Below, piece after piece: positions 22,823 to 34,144 of a stretch of DNA of 64,000 nt. A program made the translations under genes and the position numbers. The notes under the pieces were generated by a model. The model saw nothing but the letters and a program-made list of their open reading frames with translations. It made no database searches and was not told the DNA's origin. Numbering within the stretch: the stretch's first letter is position 1; each line of letters opens with the position of its first letter. Origin of the DNA: Pycnopodia helianthoides (taxonomy: Eukaryota; Echinodermata; Asteroidea; Forcipulatida; Asteriidae); contig CM063256.1 of assembly GCA_032158295.1 (NCBI GenBank), forward strand, positions 18,707,288-18,771,287, given 5' to 3'.

Positions 22823-23436
22823 CAACTGTCGGAAAGCAGTTTAGCTAAAGCGTTTTTAAGGGCTTTTTCAGTCTTGACTTTTAACGTGACCTCGCGACTT
22901 TCATGCAACTGTCGGAGATCTTCTTTAGCTAAGAATAATATGTGATATTAAATGCTTTTACTAATACTTATCCCAGGCCATATAAAACTAATTAAAATAC
23001 AATGTATTTCCACGATATTTATGTGCAATGTGTTGGAGACTGCCGCATTGCCCCGCATTTTGAATAAACCACAGTATCAAACCTGAAAAAACTAGGTTGT
23101 CCCACTTGAAGTCAATGAATTTCTCTCGCCACGATTCCTGTCTTGTGGCCTGTGTGGTAAAGAAGATCAAATGGCTGTGCGGCGCGGTGCGTTGCAATTG
23201 GATCGTTTTAAATATTGTTACGTGTTCCCTGATCTTATAATGTAATAAGTAGGACGTTACCATCAGTTACTGCGCCCTCTATCAACGTGTTTCAAAATCT
23301 AGACCAAAAGATGAAATATTTGAATTTTCAGTGGTTTTGTTCGAAGGCATTGCATGGGGGCAACTCTTATTCAATATTGTAAATTGAAAAACAAAACAAA
23401 GTTTGAAAAACACGATTTCGTTATCACGACGTCATC

Positions 23437-23934
23437 TAGCCTTGATTGCAAGGCTTTGTAATAGTTTGCTTACTATGAAGCTAAAAATGTGAATAACCAC
23501 AGCCGCACGAATGCGATGCCCGAATGCGATGCCCGAATGCAATGCAACTCCTGTTCCGGTCTCCCCGACTGTCTTTAAACAGCACACCACGCTCTCACAC
23601 CCAAGGAAGCACACACACGCTCGTTTCCACAGTCACACCGCTATTCCACACACCGCTATCGCCCACAATCCTAGCCCGTGAGCCGTCAGGTTCATCACGG
23701 GCTAGGATTGTGGGCGATAGCGGTGTGTGGACAATAGCGGTGTGTGTGTGTGTGTGGGGGGGGGGGGCTGTGTACAGGCGCTGTGTGTGTGCATGGTGAG
23801 AGTGCGGTGTGCTATTTTTTTAGAGTCAGTCGGGGGACTGGGGTTGTATTGCATTCGGGCGGCTGAGGTTTTAGCATCCTTGCTCTATGGTTTTAGGCGG
23901 AGTACTTGTCTACACAGCCTTGATATCAAGGCTA
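23437..23934. mobile_element. Fold-back MITE with 8-9 bp TSD
   Basis: Flanked by GACGTCATC on both sides (23428-23436, 23935-23943). The ends are TAGCCTTGATTGCAAGGC and its near complement. The whole element folds on itself. At its centre is a perfect 36-bp hairpin (23646-23681 with 23695-23730). The paralogous intron of A1 at about 11888 has the uninterrupted site (cacgtcattaggt). TSD length and ends suggest a hAT-like family related to the element at 45473-45726. Confidence 0.8.
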
Positions 23935-24099
23935 GACGTCATCAGGTTTCAAATTACATTAATTCAAAGTGTAGTATTTAAAAACTCAAATCTTCTGAAC
24001 CACATGTCATTTAGTTTTAATAATTTGTGCATTTCTGGAGTTTTAAGCACATGTAACATTTTGTTTTGAAATGTAGCACCAGTTTGACCTTCACTTCCG

Positions 24100-24700
24100 T
24101 TACAAACAGGAAGTTCAAATTAAAAAAAAAATTGTATCACAAGTCATAAAGTCATATCTTTGTGCCGTCTTGTAGCTAATGACATTTTATACTTTTTATT
24201 CAAAATATTATTAATATTATTAATATTATTATATCTTTCTGGTAATGAAACCAAGGGACCCTCAAAAGCAACTAGCACTGTGACCCGTAGGGCCTGAAGG
24301 TACCTGTGTGGAGAAAACGATGAAGAAATGTCAGTTTTAGATGCGGGAGGAAAACCCCAATTAGGAAAAACCCACACAATCAGTTAGGGACTGTAAACCC
24401 AACCCAATCGAACCGGGGCCCACAGAGGTGAAAGGCAGGGGAGAAAACCACTGAGCCAACCTGACTGCCCTATAGCCCCTGTTTGACCTTTTCCACCGGT
24501 TCAAACGGGAAGTTCAAAAATATATGTAACTTTTCCCCAATCACATGTCATAATGTCATATCTTTGTGCAGTCTTGTAGCTAATGACATTATACTTTTTA
24601 TTCAAAATATAACCCCTGTTTGACCTTTCCTACAGGTTCAAACGGGAAGTTAACAAGAAAAAAAAATATCACTTTTCCCGAATCACATGTCATAAAGTCC
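24100..24700 (+). repeat. Intronic satellite-like tandem repeats, about 132 bp
   Basis: Repeated units carry the ordered words aggaagttcaaa, tcacatgtcataa, atctttgtgc, gtcttgtagctaatgaca and ttattcaaaatat. The same units are at 11880-12180 and 48840-49210 (about 145 bp each there). One unit is split by the SINE at 24208-24475. Confidence 0.7.
24208..24475 (-). mobile_element. tRNA-derived SINE, second family
   Basis: On the minus strand there is an A box (TGGCTCAGTGG) and a B box (GGTTCGATTGG) about 40 nt apart, then a body and a 3' tail of AAT/ATT repeats (24205-24235). It interrupts a tandem-repeat unit whose uninterrupted form (ttcaaaatataacccctgtt) is at 24600-24620, so both insertion edges are clear. 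It is unrelated in sequence to the SINE at 3700. Confidence 0.75.
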
Positions 24701-25386
24701 TATCTTTGTGCGGTCTTTCAGCTTGTGATACGACTTTTTGACAATTTCATACTTACACTTTTTTAGGAGTTAAGACGTCCTTGCGCTGACGCATCGATAT
24801 GACACAGACATGTTGGAGAACATAAATAAAATAAGCACGGAAACAAAATAATGTGGACTAACTTGAAATGTATTAGAGATTAAGAAATTACCACGAGTGT
24901 TTGTATACATTCATGTTGATCAATCACGGGCTTACACCGGTCGGGCTTCGGCACTGAGTCAATTGCTCGCCTTAACATACGCAGGATGTTTTAGTTTTAG
25001 TAAGGAAGGACGGTCTCTAAGGACTGTTGGCCAATTGACATTCGAAGTTGCTGGAGATTGTGAATGTTTATTAAACGTTTGCATCACTTAGTTTGAAGTT
25101 TTGCTTTTTTAGGGCCGCCATGTTGGGTGCATGTTTGTCCTTTATGCGAGTAGGTCAATTTATGGCTAATTCCCGCTATCATCAATTGCCGGATTCCTTG
25201 CTGTAAATCAGTAAATGTTCAATTTCAAGATGTTGGATTGCCTTCAGTCCCCCCCCCCCCCCATTCCCACCTGTTCCGCATCACAGAGATAATTAAAAAA
25301 GAAATCGGGATCAGATTGGATGACAGTTGTATTCCCCATGACAGTATTCTTAGATGAAACTTCCTGTATTTTCCCCCCAATTTTAG

Positions 25387-26869
25387 ATACGACATTGCTG
25401 CTGGAGCAGACGTCAACGCTCGACGTGACGTCATCATCTGCAGCAGAGTGTGACCAAGTAGAGCTTAAAGTTCTCCAACATCAGCCTACATCTTATATGG
25501 CCACTTCTCTCAACGAGCAATCAGTCTGGGTACTAGACTTCAGTCTGTCGCAGGATGCGTGGGGAGTTATTTACCTCAATTGCACCAACGATGGAAAAAA
25601 CAACATGTTTAAGCTGAGTAAGTTAAAGTAACGATATAAATAGGGTTACTCTCAACGGTCGGCGGTAACCCAAGAACAAACTTAAAATAATTATAGCACA
25701 ACCAACAAAGACCGATATCAGTTGGAATGCTAATCACCCAGGATGAAAACGATAGATTTAGTTCTCTGCGCGACCAAAATAAACCTTAAATTTACCACAT
25801 CAGAAAAAAATCTTTTGCTTTGACCACTACAAAAAAGGAGAGCATTTTGCCAGATATTTGACTTATAATAATAGTGAATTTAGGAGCATTTGTATTATGA
25901 TTGTACTTCAATATTAATTGAATTTGTATATTTTAACTCCATGGGAAATAAACTACTTGAATATTAGTAAACCCACTTGAATACATTGATTACACATCTT
26001 AAAAACAAAACCAATAATAATACTAATAATAGTGACATCATATATAGCGCAGCATCCACCAATTATGTGACCTTCACATTGCTAAATTTCTTGCAGAGAA
26101 AAAAATGAAGAAGTAAAACAGCGACAATGTAAAACAATGGTCTTTCCGGGACACGGTAACATGTGCTTTTCCGATCGCGCGAAAAACGGCACCTTCTTGT
26201 TACCATAACTTCCGTATACATTTGTCGATTCTGTTCAAACTTCACAAGGAGGCTTTCAGGGATATTGTGTACGAGTTGGAAAGAAAGGCTGAGAAAATAA
26301 ATTTTGGGTTTAGAAATGTTGAATTTGAAAATTAACACATTTGTCTAAACTTGTCGCTGTAGAGTTATGTCAAGGTTAATGACTACATTAGGCTATTGGA
26401 TATAAACCCAATTTTTTAATTTTATTTTCTTTGTTTTTGTTTGGGGGGGGGGTCAATTTCAGTTTAAATTCCGGTTTGAACCGTAAGACAAGTTCAATTT
26501 GGGGTCATATGTGTGCAACATTCCTAGTAACAAAACGAACAAAAACAATTGTTCGGGAAATTGTTCGAACACCTTAAACATATGCAACTCTTTTAAATAT
26601 GTATTATCATTGGTTTTGCAGACATCTTGGACAATCAGATAGAAGTAGAAACCCCATCAGCTGGTGTAGTCGGACAACAAGCAAACATCGGTACAGCTCG
26701 ACACACCGTGACCATTGGCGATGGAAAACTGACACTAGACACTACCACCTTGATCGAGACATCCAAGCTTGACTTAAAAGGATTGGCCTTTGTCCAGTTT
26801 AATTGTAAATCAGGAGAAGATTGTGTTTGGACTCTTCGTGGAGTCCCATGTTCTTGGAAATCGTTTTAA
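25387..26869 (+). CDS. Gene A2: exons 3 and 4 of a second A-type gene
   Basis: Exon 3-like 25387-25617 (231 nt) and exon 4-like 26622-26869 (248 nt, the same length as in A1). Both are open with intact splice sites in phase 1, and the stop is TAA. The product is close to A1: ECDQVELKV, VWVLDFSLSQ, then IEVETPSAG, and at the end FNCKSGEDCVW and GVPCSWKSF. One cysteine of A1's FNCCSG is Lys here. No A-type exon 1 or 2 lies upstream on this strand. The only matching exon 1 (21116-21050) is inverted. Either this is a 5'-truncated copy, or it uses signal exon B2 at 19640 as its first exon. Intact frames over 479 nt favour some constraint or recent origin. Confidence 0.7.
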
Positions 26870-26891
26870 AATATTCTGTGCTTTGTGTTCA

Positions 26892-26897
26892 AATAAA
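26892..26897 (+). promoter_or_regulatory. Polyadenylation signal of A2
   Basis: AATAAA shortly after the A2 stop, at a position equivalent to that in A1. Confidence 0.6.
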
Positions 26898-27004
26898 TAT
26901 TTAAAAAAAAAGGAAAGAAAAAAAACTTCGAATAATTAATTTGATTCAATTTTTCAAAGAAAAAAATATATTCAGTCAGCCTAATTAATATGGGTTTTGG
27001 GGCA

Positions 27005-27600
27005 TTGCATGGTGAGGTACCAGTATATATTCGGTTTGCGGTAACACCATGTGTAAAAAATATCTACTTGCTGTGTAGATGTGTTCTTTAGAGAACTTGT
27101 CTTGCTATTTATTCTACTACCGCGGAGTAGGTTTTTCGGAATTCGGGAGACTTTCAGTTCTGAAAAGAACTGTCCTGCTTATTAACTACTACCTGGGCGG
27201 GAGGTAGAAAATCGGCCTGGACTACTACTTTAGCTTGTGGATCGGGGGGACTTCTCGTAATTAACTGCACTGCCGCGGAGTGAGTTCTTTTGGTCTCAAC
27301 GTTTCGACTAGCTTGCTCTAGTCATCGTCAGGAGACTGAAGAGTGTAAGACATGCTGGACTAACTATTTATAAGGATTCAGAGGTTTCAGTGTAGAGTCA
27401 TTCACTGCTCCAATCACAGTTCTCTTTTCACAAGAACCAATCAGAACCAACTGAGAAGTCTCCCGAATTCCGAAAAACCTACTCCGCGGTAGTAGAATAA
27501 ATAGCAAGACAAGTTCTCTAAAGAACAAATCTACATAGCAAGTAGATATTTTTTACACATGGTGTTACCGCAAACCGAATATATACAGCCTAATTAAGTT
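27005..27600 (-). mobile_element. Penelope-type terminal region with inverted partial copy
   Basis: A long minus-strand unit (27005-27400) matches, in the other orientation, 45848-46170. It is followed by an inverted partial copy of itself (27452-27590). The arms share gcggtaacaccatgtgtaaa and ctactccgcggtagtagaat. No reverse transcriptase lies between the arms. Such pseudo-LTR units with inverted pieces are known from Penelope-like elements. It carries a hammerhead-like motif at 27293-27336. Confidence 0.65.
27293..27336 (-). ncRNA. Hammerhead-ribozyme-like motif (Penelope type)
   Basis: Read on the minus strand: stem I arm GTCTC, box CTGACGA, one extra base, helix II (GACTAG / CTAGTC), GAAA, a minimal one-pair helix III (C-G), then TT and the second stem I arm GAGAC. 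All core elements are in order. Very short helix III is known for Penelope hammerheads, which are thought to act as dimers. Self-cleavage is not shown by sequence alone. Confidence 0.6.
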
Positions 27601-27967
27601 TGAATCAATTTTAACCCTGCGATGCCGTTTATTCTTTGGATGCCCTATGGGACAGCATCGTGCAGTCCGTTGGGAAAACGTGTATACCTCTTTAAAATGT
27701 TGATTTCAAACCTTTTTTTCAAAACATTGTAGAGACAGTTTGGCAAACAAAAAATATAATAATAATAATGTATTTTGTTTACACTGCACAACTGCGATTT
27801 TTGTTGTACACTACCCTATATAAAAAGTGTTTTATAACTGGGGATTCGAATCCATGGGTCATACTACCTAAAGGGTCATAGGTCATGTCAATCGGGCCTG
27901 TCTGTGGAAAGAACTTAAAGGGTTTCACCTTTTTTTGCAAAAAAAATGAACAAGTAATTCAATTTTA

Positions 27968-28125
<158 letters not shown>

Positions 28126-30093
28126 AACCGAGATGTAGCTCTAGACGCTTACATCAATTCAGTCAACTCTGAGGTTCTTAAGGTCCCCAACACCTCGACA
28201 CCCAATAACCTCCCCCAAGATGAACGCCACGCCCTAACACAGCTCCGCCAATCATCAGACATAGTGATTAAACGAGCTGACAAGGGGTCCGCAGTTGTAG
28301 TCATGAACACACATGATTATATAGCTGAGGGCCTCAAACAGCTCAGCAACACTGATCATTATATTGAATGTGACACTGACCCTACTCAATCGTTTTCCAA
28401 ACAAATCAGTGACACTCTGGTTAAAATTCACAATGCCAACGGTATCGAGAAAGATACGTTTAACTATCTCCTCCCACAGGACCCCCGTACAGCACGCTTC
28501 TACCTTCTACCCAAGATACACAAGCCCAACAACCCGGGTCGACCCATTGTATCTGGTAATGGTAGCCCCACAGAACGCATTTCTGAGTTTGTCGATAGTT
28601 TCCTCAACCCCTTAGTCTCCCGCATCCCGTCCTTCATAAAGGATACCACAGACTTCCTCCATAAACTAGAGGAAGTCAAACATCAAATACCTGACTCTGC
28701 TATTCTGGTTACTCTGGATGTTTCATCACTGTATACTAACATACCCCATAATGAAGGCATGAGTGCTTGTGTCTCTGCTCTCAGGGCCAATAGACAATCC
28801 CGCCCCTCAGTGAGAGAGATTAAGGAACTCATCAGCCACATTCTCACTAAGAACAATTTTTCATTTACTGACAGACATTTTGTACAGGTACAAGGTACCG
28901 CAATGGGTACCAAAATGGCACCCTCATATGCCAACCTATTCATGTCTGACTTAGAGGGCAGACTCCTGTCCTCTGCCCCCAACCGCCCACTAGTTTGGTG
29001 GAGATTTATCGATGATATTTTCTCCATATGGTGTGGTGGTCAAGACAGCTTGGATGAGTTTATCGATCATATAAACTCATTCCACCCCACCATAAAGTTC
29101 ACCACTGAATGCTCTCTCACAAGTGTGAACTTTCTAGATGTAACCGTAACTAAATCCCCTAATGGCATTATTACGGATGTATACAGCAAACCCACTGACA
29201 CCCACCAGTATCTTCTCTCCAACAGTTGCCACCCTAGTCACTGTAAGAAGGCAATTGCTTACAGTCAAGCATTACGTATAAGGCGTATCTGTTCCACAGA
29301 TACCTTGTACAAAAGTCGTTCATCCGACCTAAGGAAACACCTTGTTTCAAGGGGCCACAGCGAACGCAGGGTCCAACTTGCCATCAACAGAGCCCTCAAC
29401 ATACCTCGTCACACTTTGTTGACCAACACGAGAACGAAAAAAGCCCCGACCAAGAGAGTTGCCCTAGTCACCACCTTCCACCCTAAACTGCCTAAACTCT
29501 CATCAATCCTCAATAACAATATGAATATACTTCACTCCTCTAACAGGTTATGCTCAGCAATCCCTGAGCCCCCCATGGTTGCATTCCGCCGCCCTAAAAA
29601 CCTGGGAGACATCCTAGTCAGGGCTAAACTCCCACCAGGTACATGCCAAACACCACCCATAACAGAAATACTAGGTTGTCACAAATGTACCCGCTCCAAG
29701 TGTAGAACATGTCTCTACATCAAACCGGCACTTAAAGTAAAGAGTCATAGCACTGGCTCTTCTTACAACATCAAGACCGACTCCCAATGTAGCACACCTA
29801 ATGTAGTCTATGTTATATCATGTAAGAAATGTGGACTACAATATGTGGGAGAGACTAAGACCAAACTCAGTCTTCGCTTTGCGAACCATGTCTCGTCCAT
29901 AAAGACCAAGAAACAGTACCCCGTCTCCATCCACTTCAACAGCCCCAATCACAACGTCAAAGATGTTGAACTTATGGTGATTGAGGCTTGCAATGGTGAT
30001 GACACACACCGCAAACTCAGAGAATCGCATTGGATTCACCAACTTAAGACAGTCCAACCCTTTGGACTTAACATCAACACCGGTGTCAAATAA
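28126..30093 (+). CDS. Penelope-like reverse transcriptase with GIY-YIG endonuclease
   Basis: The frame runs open from the TA tract (codons at 28126, NRDVALDAY...) to TAA at 30093, 655 codons; the true N-terminus is missing. Order of motifs: KRADKGSAVVV and FYLLPKIHKP (N-terminal RT region), LVTLDVSSLYTNIP (RT motif A, catalytic Asp), QGTAMGTKMAPSYANLFM (motif B), WRFIDDIFSIW (motif C, the DD pair), VNFLDVTV (motif D/E), then a Cys-rich CHKCTRSKCRTC linker and a GIY-YIG-type nuclease (VVYVISCKKCGLQYVGET...). Gene content and motif order identify a canonical EN+ Penelope-like element. It copies element RNA into DNA at the nicked target. The frame is intact within what remains, so this is a young insertion, but without its 5' end it is probably not autonomous. 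Confidence 0.92.
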   Translation, partial: NRDVALDAYINSVNSEVLKVPNTSTPNNLPQDERHALTQLRQSSDIVIKRADKGSAVVVMNTHDYIAEGLKQLSNTDHYIECDTDPTQSFSKQISDTLVKIHNANGIEKDTFNYLLPQDPRTARFYLLPKIHKPNNPGRPIVSGNGSPTERISEFVDSFLNPLVSRIPSFIKDTTDFLHKLEEVKHQIPDSAILVTLDVSSLYTNIPHNEGMSACVSALRANRQSRPSVREIKELISHILTKNNFSFTDRHFVQVQGTAMGTKMAPSYANLFMSDLEGRLLSSAPNRPLVWWRFIDDIFSIWCGGQDSLDEFIDHINSFHPTIKFTTECSLTSVNFLDVTVTKSPNGIITDVYSKPTDTHQYLLSNSCHPSHCKKAIAYSQALRIRRICSTDTLYKSRSSDLRKHLVSRGHSERRVQLAINRALNIPRHTLLTNTRTKKAPTKRVALVTTFHPKLPKLSSILNNNMNILHSSNRLCSAIPEPPMVAFRRPKNLGDILVRAKLPPGTCQTPPITEILGCHKCTRSKCRTCLYIKPALKVKSHSTGSSYNIKTDSQCSTPNVVYVISCKKCGLQYVGETKTKLSLRFANHVSSIKTKKQYPVSIHFNSPNHNVKDVELMVIEACNGDDTHRKLRESHWIHQLKTVQPFGLNINTGVK

Positions 30094-30129
30094 ATTCCCA
30101 CTTCATTTACTGCTTACTTATTTATTTTA

Positions 30130-30418
30130 TGTAATATAAATACAATTACTGGTAATAACCTGTTCTTTCAATGATTGATTTGTTTTCCATTCTTAAGTTG
30201 TTTTAAAAATCATATTTTCTCCACTGGCTAACTGTTACCGTTCTTTTTCTCGACAAGTTTTTTGGAGATCATTCTGTGTAATATAAATACAATTACTGGT
30301 AATAACCTGTTCTTTCAATGATTGATTTGTTTTCCATTCTTAAGTTGTTTTAAAAATCATATTTTCTCCACTGGCTAACTGTTACCGTTCTTTTTCTCGA
30401 CAAGTTTTTTGGAGATCG
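30130..30418 (+). repeat. 147-bp tandem duplication in the PLE1 3' region
   Basis: Two almost identical 147-bp units in direct tandem, each containing tacaattactggtaataacc and ending gacaagttttttggagatc. The same duplication is in PLE2 at about 59113-59401, so it predates transposition of both copies. Confidence 0.9.
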
Positions 30419-30780
30419 ACCTGTTCTTTTCCTAATAACCCCTTCTCTCCACAGACTTGTTGTTCTATAATTACCTCCCTTTCACATTGCTGTATATACT
30501 TTGGTCCTGTTCCCTATTGTTAATTGCATTTTACCCAATGCCTCGTGCCCCTTAATCTTGTCCTTTCATGTCTCCCGCCTGGTCCAGTAATCCTCCCTTT
30601 CACTGACCATCCTTTTGTCCCCACCACATAACTCTCATTGGCTCTTGACCGCCCCATTGTTTGTAAACTAATAACACTGATTGGCTATAATTTTCCCTCC
30701 TTTTTCTGGATACCATCCCATTGTTCTTTGCCTCTCTTTTTTGCTATAAATGGATATGTTTTTCGTTTGTGCTTGTTTTT

Positions 30781-30819
30781 GCCTCTGACGAAGGTCCGGT
30801 TTGGATCGAAAGCTAAGGC
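30781..30819 (+). ncRNA. Hammerhead-like motif at the 3' end of PLE1
   Basis: Stem I arm GCCT, box CTGACGA, one extra A, helix II GGTCC / GGATC around a GGTTT loop, GAAA, one-pair helix III (G-C), TA, then stem I arm AGGC. Layout and extra base match the motif at 27293, although the two elements differ in sequence. PLE2 has the same motif at 59764-59802. Confidence 0.55.
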
Positions 30820-30837
30820 CATCTACCCAACAAATTT

Positions 30838-31102
<265 letters not shown>

Positions 31103-31163
31103 TTTCGATGTACCTGGACGATACCATTATACCGCAGGGGTAATACAAAATGCAAGATGATCA

Positions 31164-31200
31164 TTTTTTTTTTTTTTTTTTTTTTTTTTGGGGGGGGGGG
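31164..31200. repeat. Poly-T/poly-G homopolymer pair
   Basis: About 25 T followed by about 11 G. Confidence 0.9.
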
Positions 31201-31329
31201 TTATGTAGGCCATCAGAGGGTTTAATGAGCAGTAAGAACACGGAGTAGTATTGTGTTCAACGTACGCTCATGTCACCAGACTACATCAGAAACCTTTGCA
31301 GTATCAATACTTGCCACGTTTCATCGAGA

Positions 31330-33260
31330 ATTAACAGAATTAGAAGAGCTTACAAATGGTCGTAGACAGTGTTCATGTTTTGTGTGATCAACCATTTACA
31401 CAAAATAACAAGCTTGTGAAAATTTGGGCTTAATCCGTCGTGTGAGTCAGGAGTAAATAATGAAAAATCATGTTCAATTTTCCGCATGTAATTTCAAACA
31501 AAACATTACACATACATGTTACCATGCTTGTGAATTTAACACAAGATGTGTGTTTTTCAGGCTTGAATTCCCAACCCTGGGAAACTCCCGGGAAATAACT
31601 ATTACCTTAAAAAATAGCAAACCCTATATTTGAGGGTGTAGGGTTAAGCGAGATAAAACCGGGTACTGGGCGTTCATCCCCCCCCCCGGAAGAACAAAAA
31701 TGTGTAAAACAAACATAATGGTGTTTAGATCTCCTTGGAATTGCCTGAAGTTATACCAGGATATATCAATTTTCGAGTTGTTAATGTTTTAGAGTGCTAC
31801 CTGGATCCAAATGACCATATTTCAACTACTCTGGACTCCGGATCCAGACCCGTGGGGCTTGATCCATTTCTGTGTAAAACAAAACACAAGGAAAGGGTCG
31901 AAATGACTCATAATCCGAAAACAAAATCCCATTTTGTAACCACTTTTCTGGTTAGCCTGACCTAGTGATGGGTCAGGCACCATTGGACCAGGAATCTGGG
32001 TCAATTTTGACCCGGGAGTTTTTTTAGATTGCATAAACTGAGATGATATAAATATTAATTTAGCATTTTAAGTAAAGCTGTAATATGCCAATTTGTAATT
32101 TTTTTGGTTAGAATAAAATTCGTTCAAAATTAATTCATGCAGATTGCAAGTTGTTTTATGTGAGATCTCATAATGAGTAATCAGCCTTATTTATGAACGG
32201 TATTCTTTGAAATTTAAAATCGTTCATTGTGAAACCAGGGAGATTTTTGCAAGGAGTTGATACGCAGGTCTGATCAAGTTACTTTTTTACCTCTGAAAAT
32301 CAGCGAACAATCTTTACTTGGTTTGACTTATTGGTTTAAACCCAAACTTTAAGGCTACCAGATAATCGGGGCAATCTGTGAAACATAATAATATAGAAAA
32401 AAATAATAATAATAATATAGAGAAGTAGTACCAATTATTAAAAAACCTAACTACAACCAGTTCAAGTAAATAGCATATCTTCTTATGCAAACCGTCAAAT
32501 CAACAAACTTTTGGCCCTAAATTTCACTGCATTACACCCAAACAGTAGGCCTAGTACTTATTGTACTAGGTATTACATTTGAAGTTCAACTATTTCTCAG
32601 CAAACCACTACGTGCGTGAAAATGACTGCATAACAACCAAGCAGATATTTAACATACTTGATGAATTAACTGCAAGTTCAATTATCATGAATAGTATACA
32701 TGCATGAGGGTTTCTACAAACACAAGTTGCCTCGTAATACCTTCTGTTTTAAATCGAACTCTTTAGTGATTCAATATTCCATAACCCTCTCAATAAAAAA
32801 AACTTTGTCGTCGCTTTGGTGAGTTTGCCTATGAGGTAATTTATGAGCTTCAACAGCGCCACGTCGGTGGTCGGGCATATAACTGAAGGTACGGATATGT
32901 CAATTCTGATTAATTCATAATTTAAGTTCATAAAAACGAGGAACATTGATGAAAAAAATGTAATTCGACCGAATATATTAGTTACTGAGATGTTCCTTTA
33001 TATGGTTTTTAGGAGAAATACCGATACACCATTTGTAATTGAAAATGCTTGGCTGGCGCTAGGTATACATTCTACAAAGGGGTCATAAACGTTAATTTAA
33101 TTAAACATAGCGCAATAGAACAGTTGTTAAATGTTGACCAACACATGAAACCTTATGAAACCTTCAACACATGAAACCTTATACCGCAATATTTCTTCAA
33201 GATTTTTATTCAAAATCTCCTGCCGTAAATTGTAGGCAGTGAGTACTCTGAAGGAGTACT
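31330..33260 (+). repeat. Segmental duplication, copy 2 of pair with 17.0-19.2 kb
   Basis: Collinear with 17000-19180, with an insertion near 32225-32510 not found in copy 1. It includes a partial GGGTCA-type MITE near 31840-32030. No gene is recognised. Confidence 0.75.
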
Positions 33261-33719
33261 ATATAGTTTTTAATAGTTCTAATTACGAGATTTACGGCAC
33301 TCAAAAGCTACACATTTTATTACACAGTCAGCATTTCTGAGGGTTTGTTACAGTCATTATCTTCTACTTTTTCAACTCACCAATTCATCGCCTGAACGTC
33401 ATACTGTTGCCAGGGGAGTCTTAACATTGGTATCCCAAGAAGTCGCAACGCATTAAACTAATTTAGCTGAACTCAAAGTGCGTTTTATAGTGTCAATTCA
33501 CATTTTAATCGGCCTTCAAAATCTAGTAGCTGATATATCAAAGATAACATACAAGTACTTACTGTTGATTTTACAAACTTTAAAAAACAACAAAAAACTT
33601 CTTCTTCTTTTTTAAAGCCCGCGTGTCGCGAATCTGACTATGTCTAAACCAAGACTCATCAAGCACGCCACGATAGCACATCCCATTGTTTACACGCTCA
33701 GCTCCACAAATAACTGTCG

Positions 33720-33965
33720 CTGTCTATGGATGATATTTCACTAAACCCATCAGAATCTAAACTGATTTCCTCTCAATTTTCTTCACTGGAGTTTTCTGAG
33801 TCAAACATGCTTGCTTCTTGTGAAATATTTGCAGCGACTGAATGCGTGGTCACGATACAGTGCGTGGTCACTTCCACCATGCTTCCACACGCAATCAGTC
33901 GCTGCAGATATTTCACAAGAAGCAAGCATGTCTGACTCAGAAAACTCCATTGAAGAAAACTGGGA
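33720..33965. repeat. Palindrome of a coding fragment
   Basis: Arms of about 115-120 bp (33720-33840 and 33893-34030, the right arm with a short extra segment) pair around a spacer of about 50 bp with two gcgtggtcac words. Both arms encode, in inverted orientation, a short acidic Ser-rich start (MSDSENS / MFDSENS), so a piece of coding sequence has been inverted next to itself. Confidence 0.7.
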
Positions 33966-34140
33966 GTGTAGATTCCGGTGGGATTAGTGAAATATCTGGG
34001 AATTCGTCTGGGAGTTCATCCATAGACAGCGACGGTGTAGAGCCTCAGCCTGATAGCGACGATGACGAGAATGAGGTAGAAGTTGTTCGCGGAGCTGAGC
34101 CGTACAAGGTCGAGCCATTGGCAAGACAACGCGTGCAGCA
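33930..34140 (+). pseudogene. Acidic P2X7-like N-terminal fragment
   Basis: An open plus-strand stretch encodes a Ser/Asp/Glu-rich segment (SGGISEISGNSSGSSSIDSDG, then DSDDDENEVE) ending in AEPYKVEPLAR. A Ser-acidic N-terminus before a PYxFEP-like motif is the pattern I know from P2X7-like C-terminal-domain proteins that are abundant in marine invertebrates. The motif has Val in place of Phe, and the diagnostic Cys-rich domain that should follow is absent: sequence antisense to a THAP domain begins at about 34150. It is a fragment; the family call is tentative. Confidence 0.35.
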
Positions 34141-34144
34141 ATAC

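Noticed and set aside
27005..27600. DNA transposon with 140-bp terminal inverted repeats
   Set aside because: One side extends as a Penelope terminal region with a hammerhead-like motif that matches 45.8-46.2 kb; the other is a partial inverted copy.
28683..29027. 114-codon minus-strand frame inside PLE1
   Set aside because: Antisense shadow of the Penelope RT; the same shadow occurs in PLE2.
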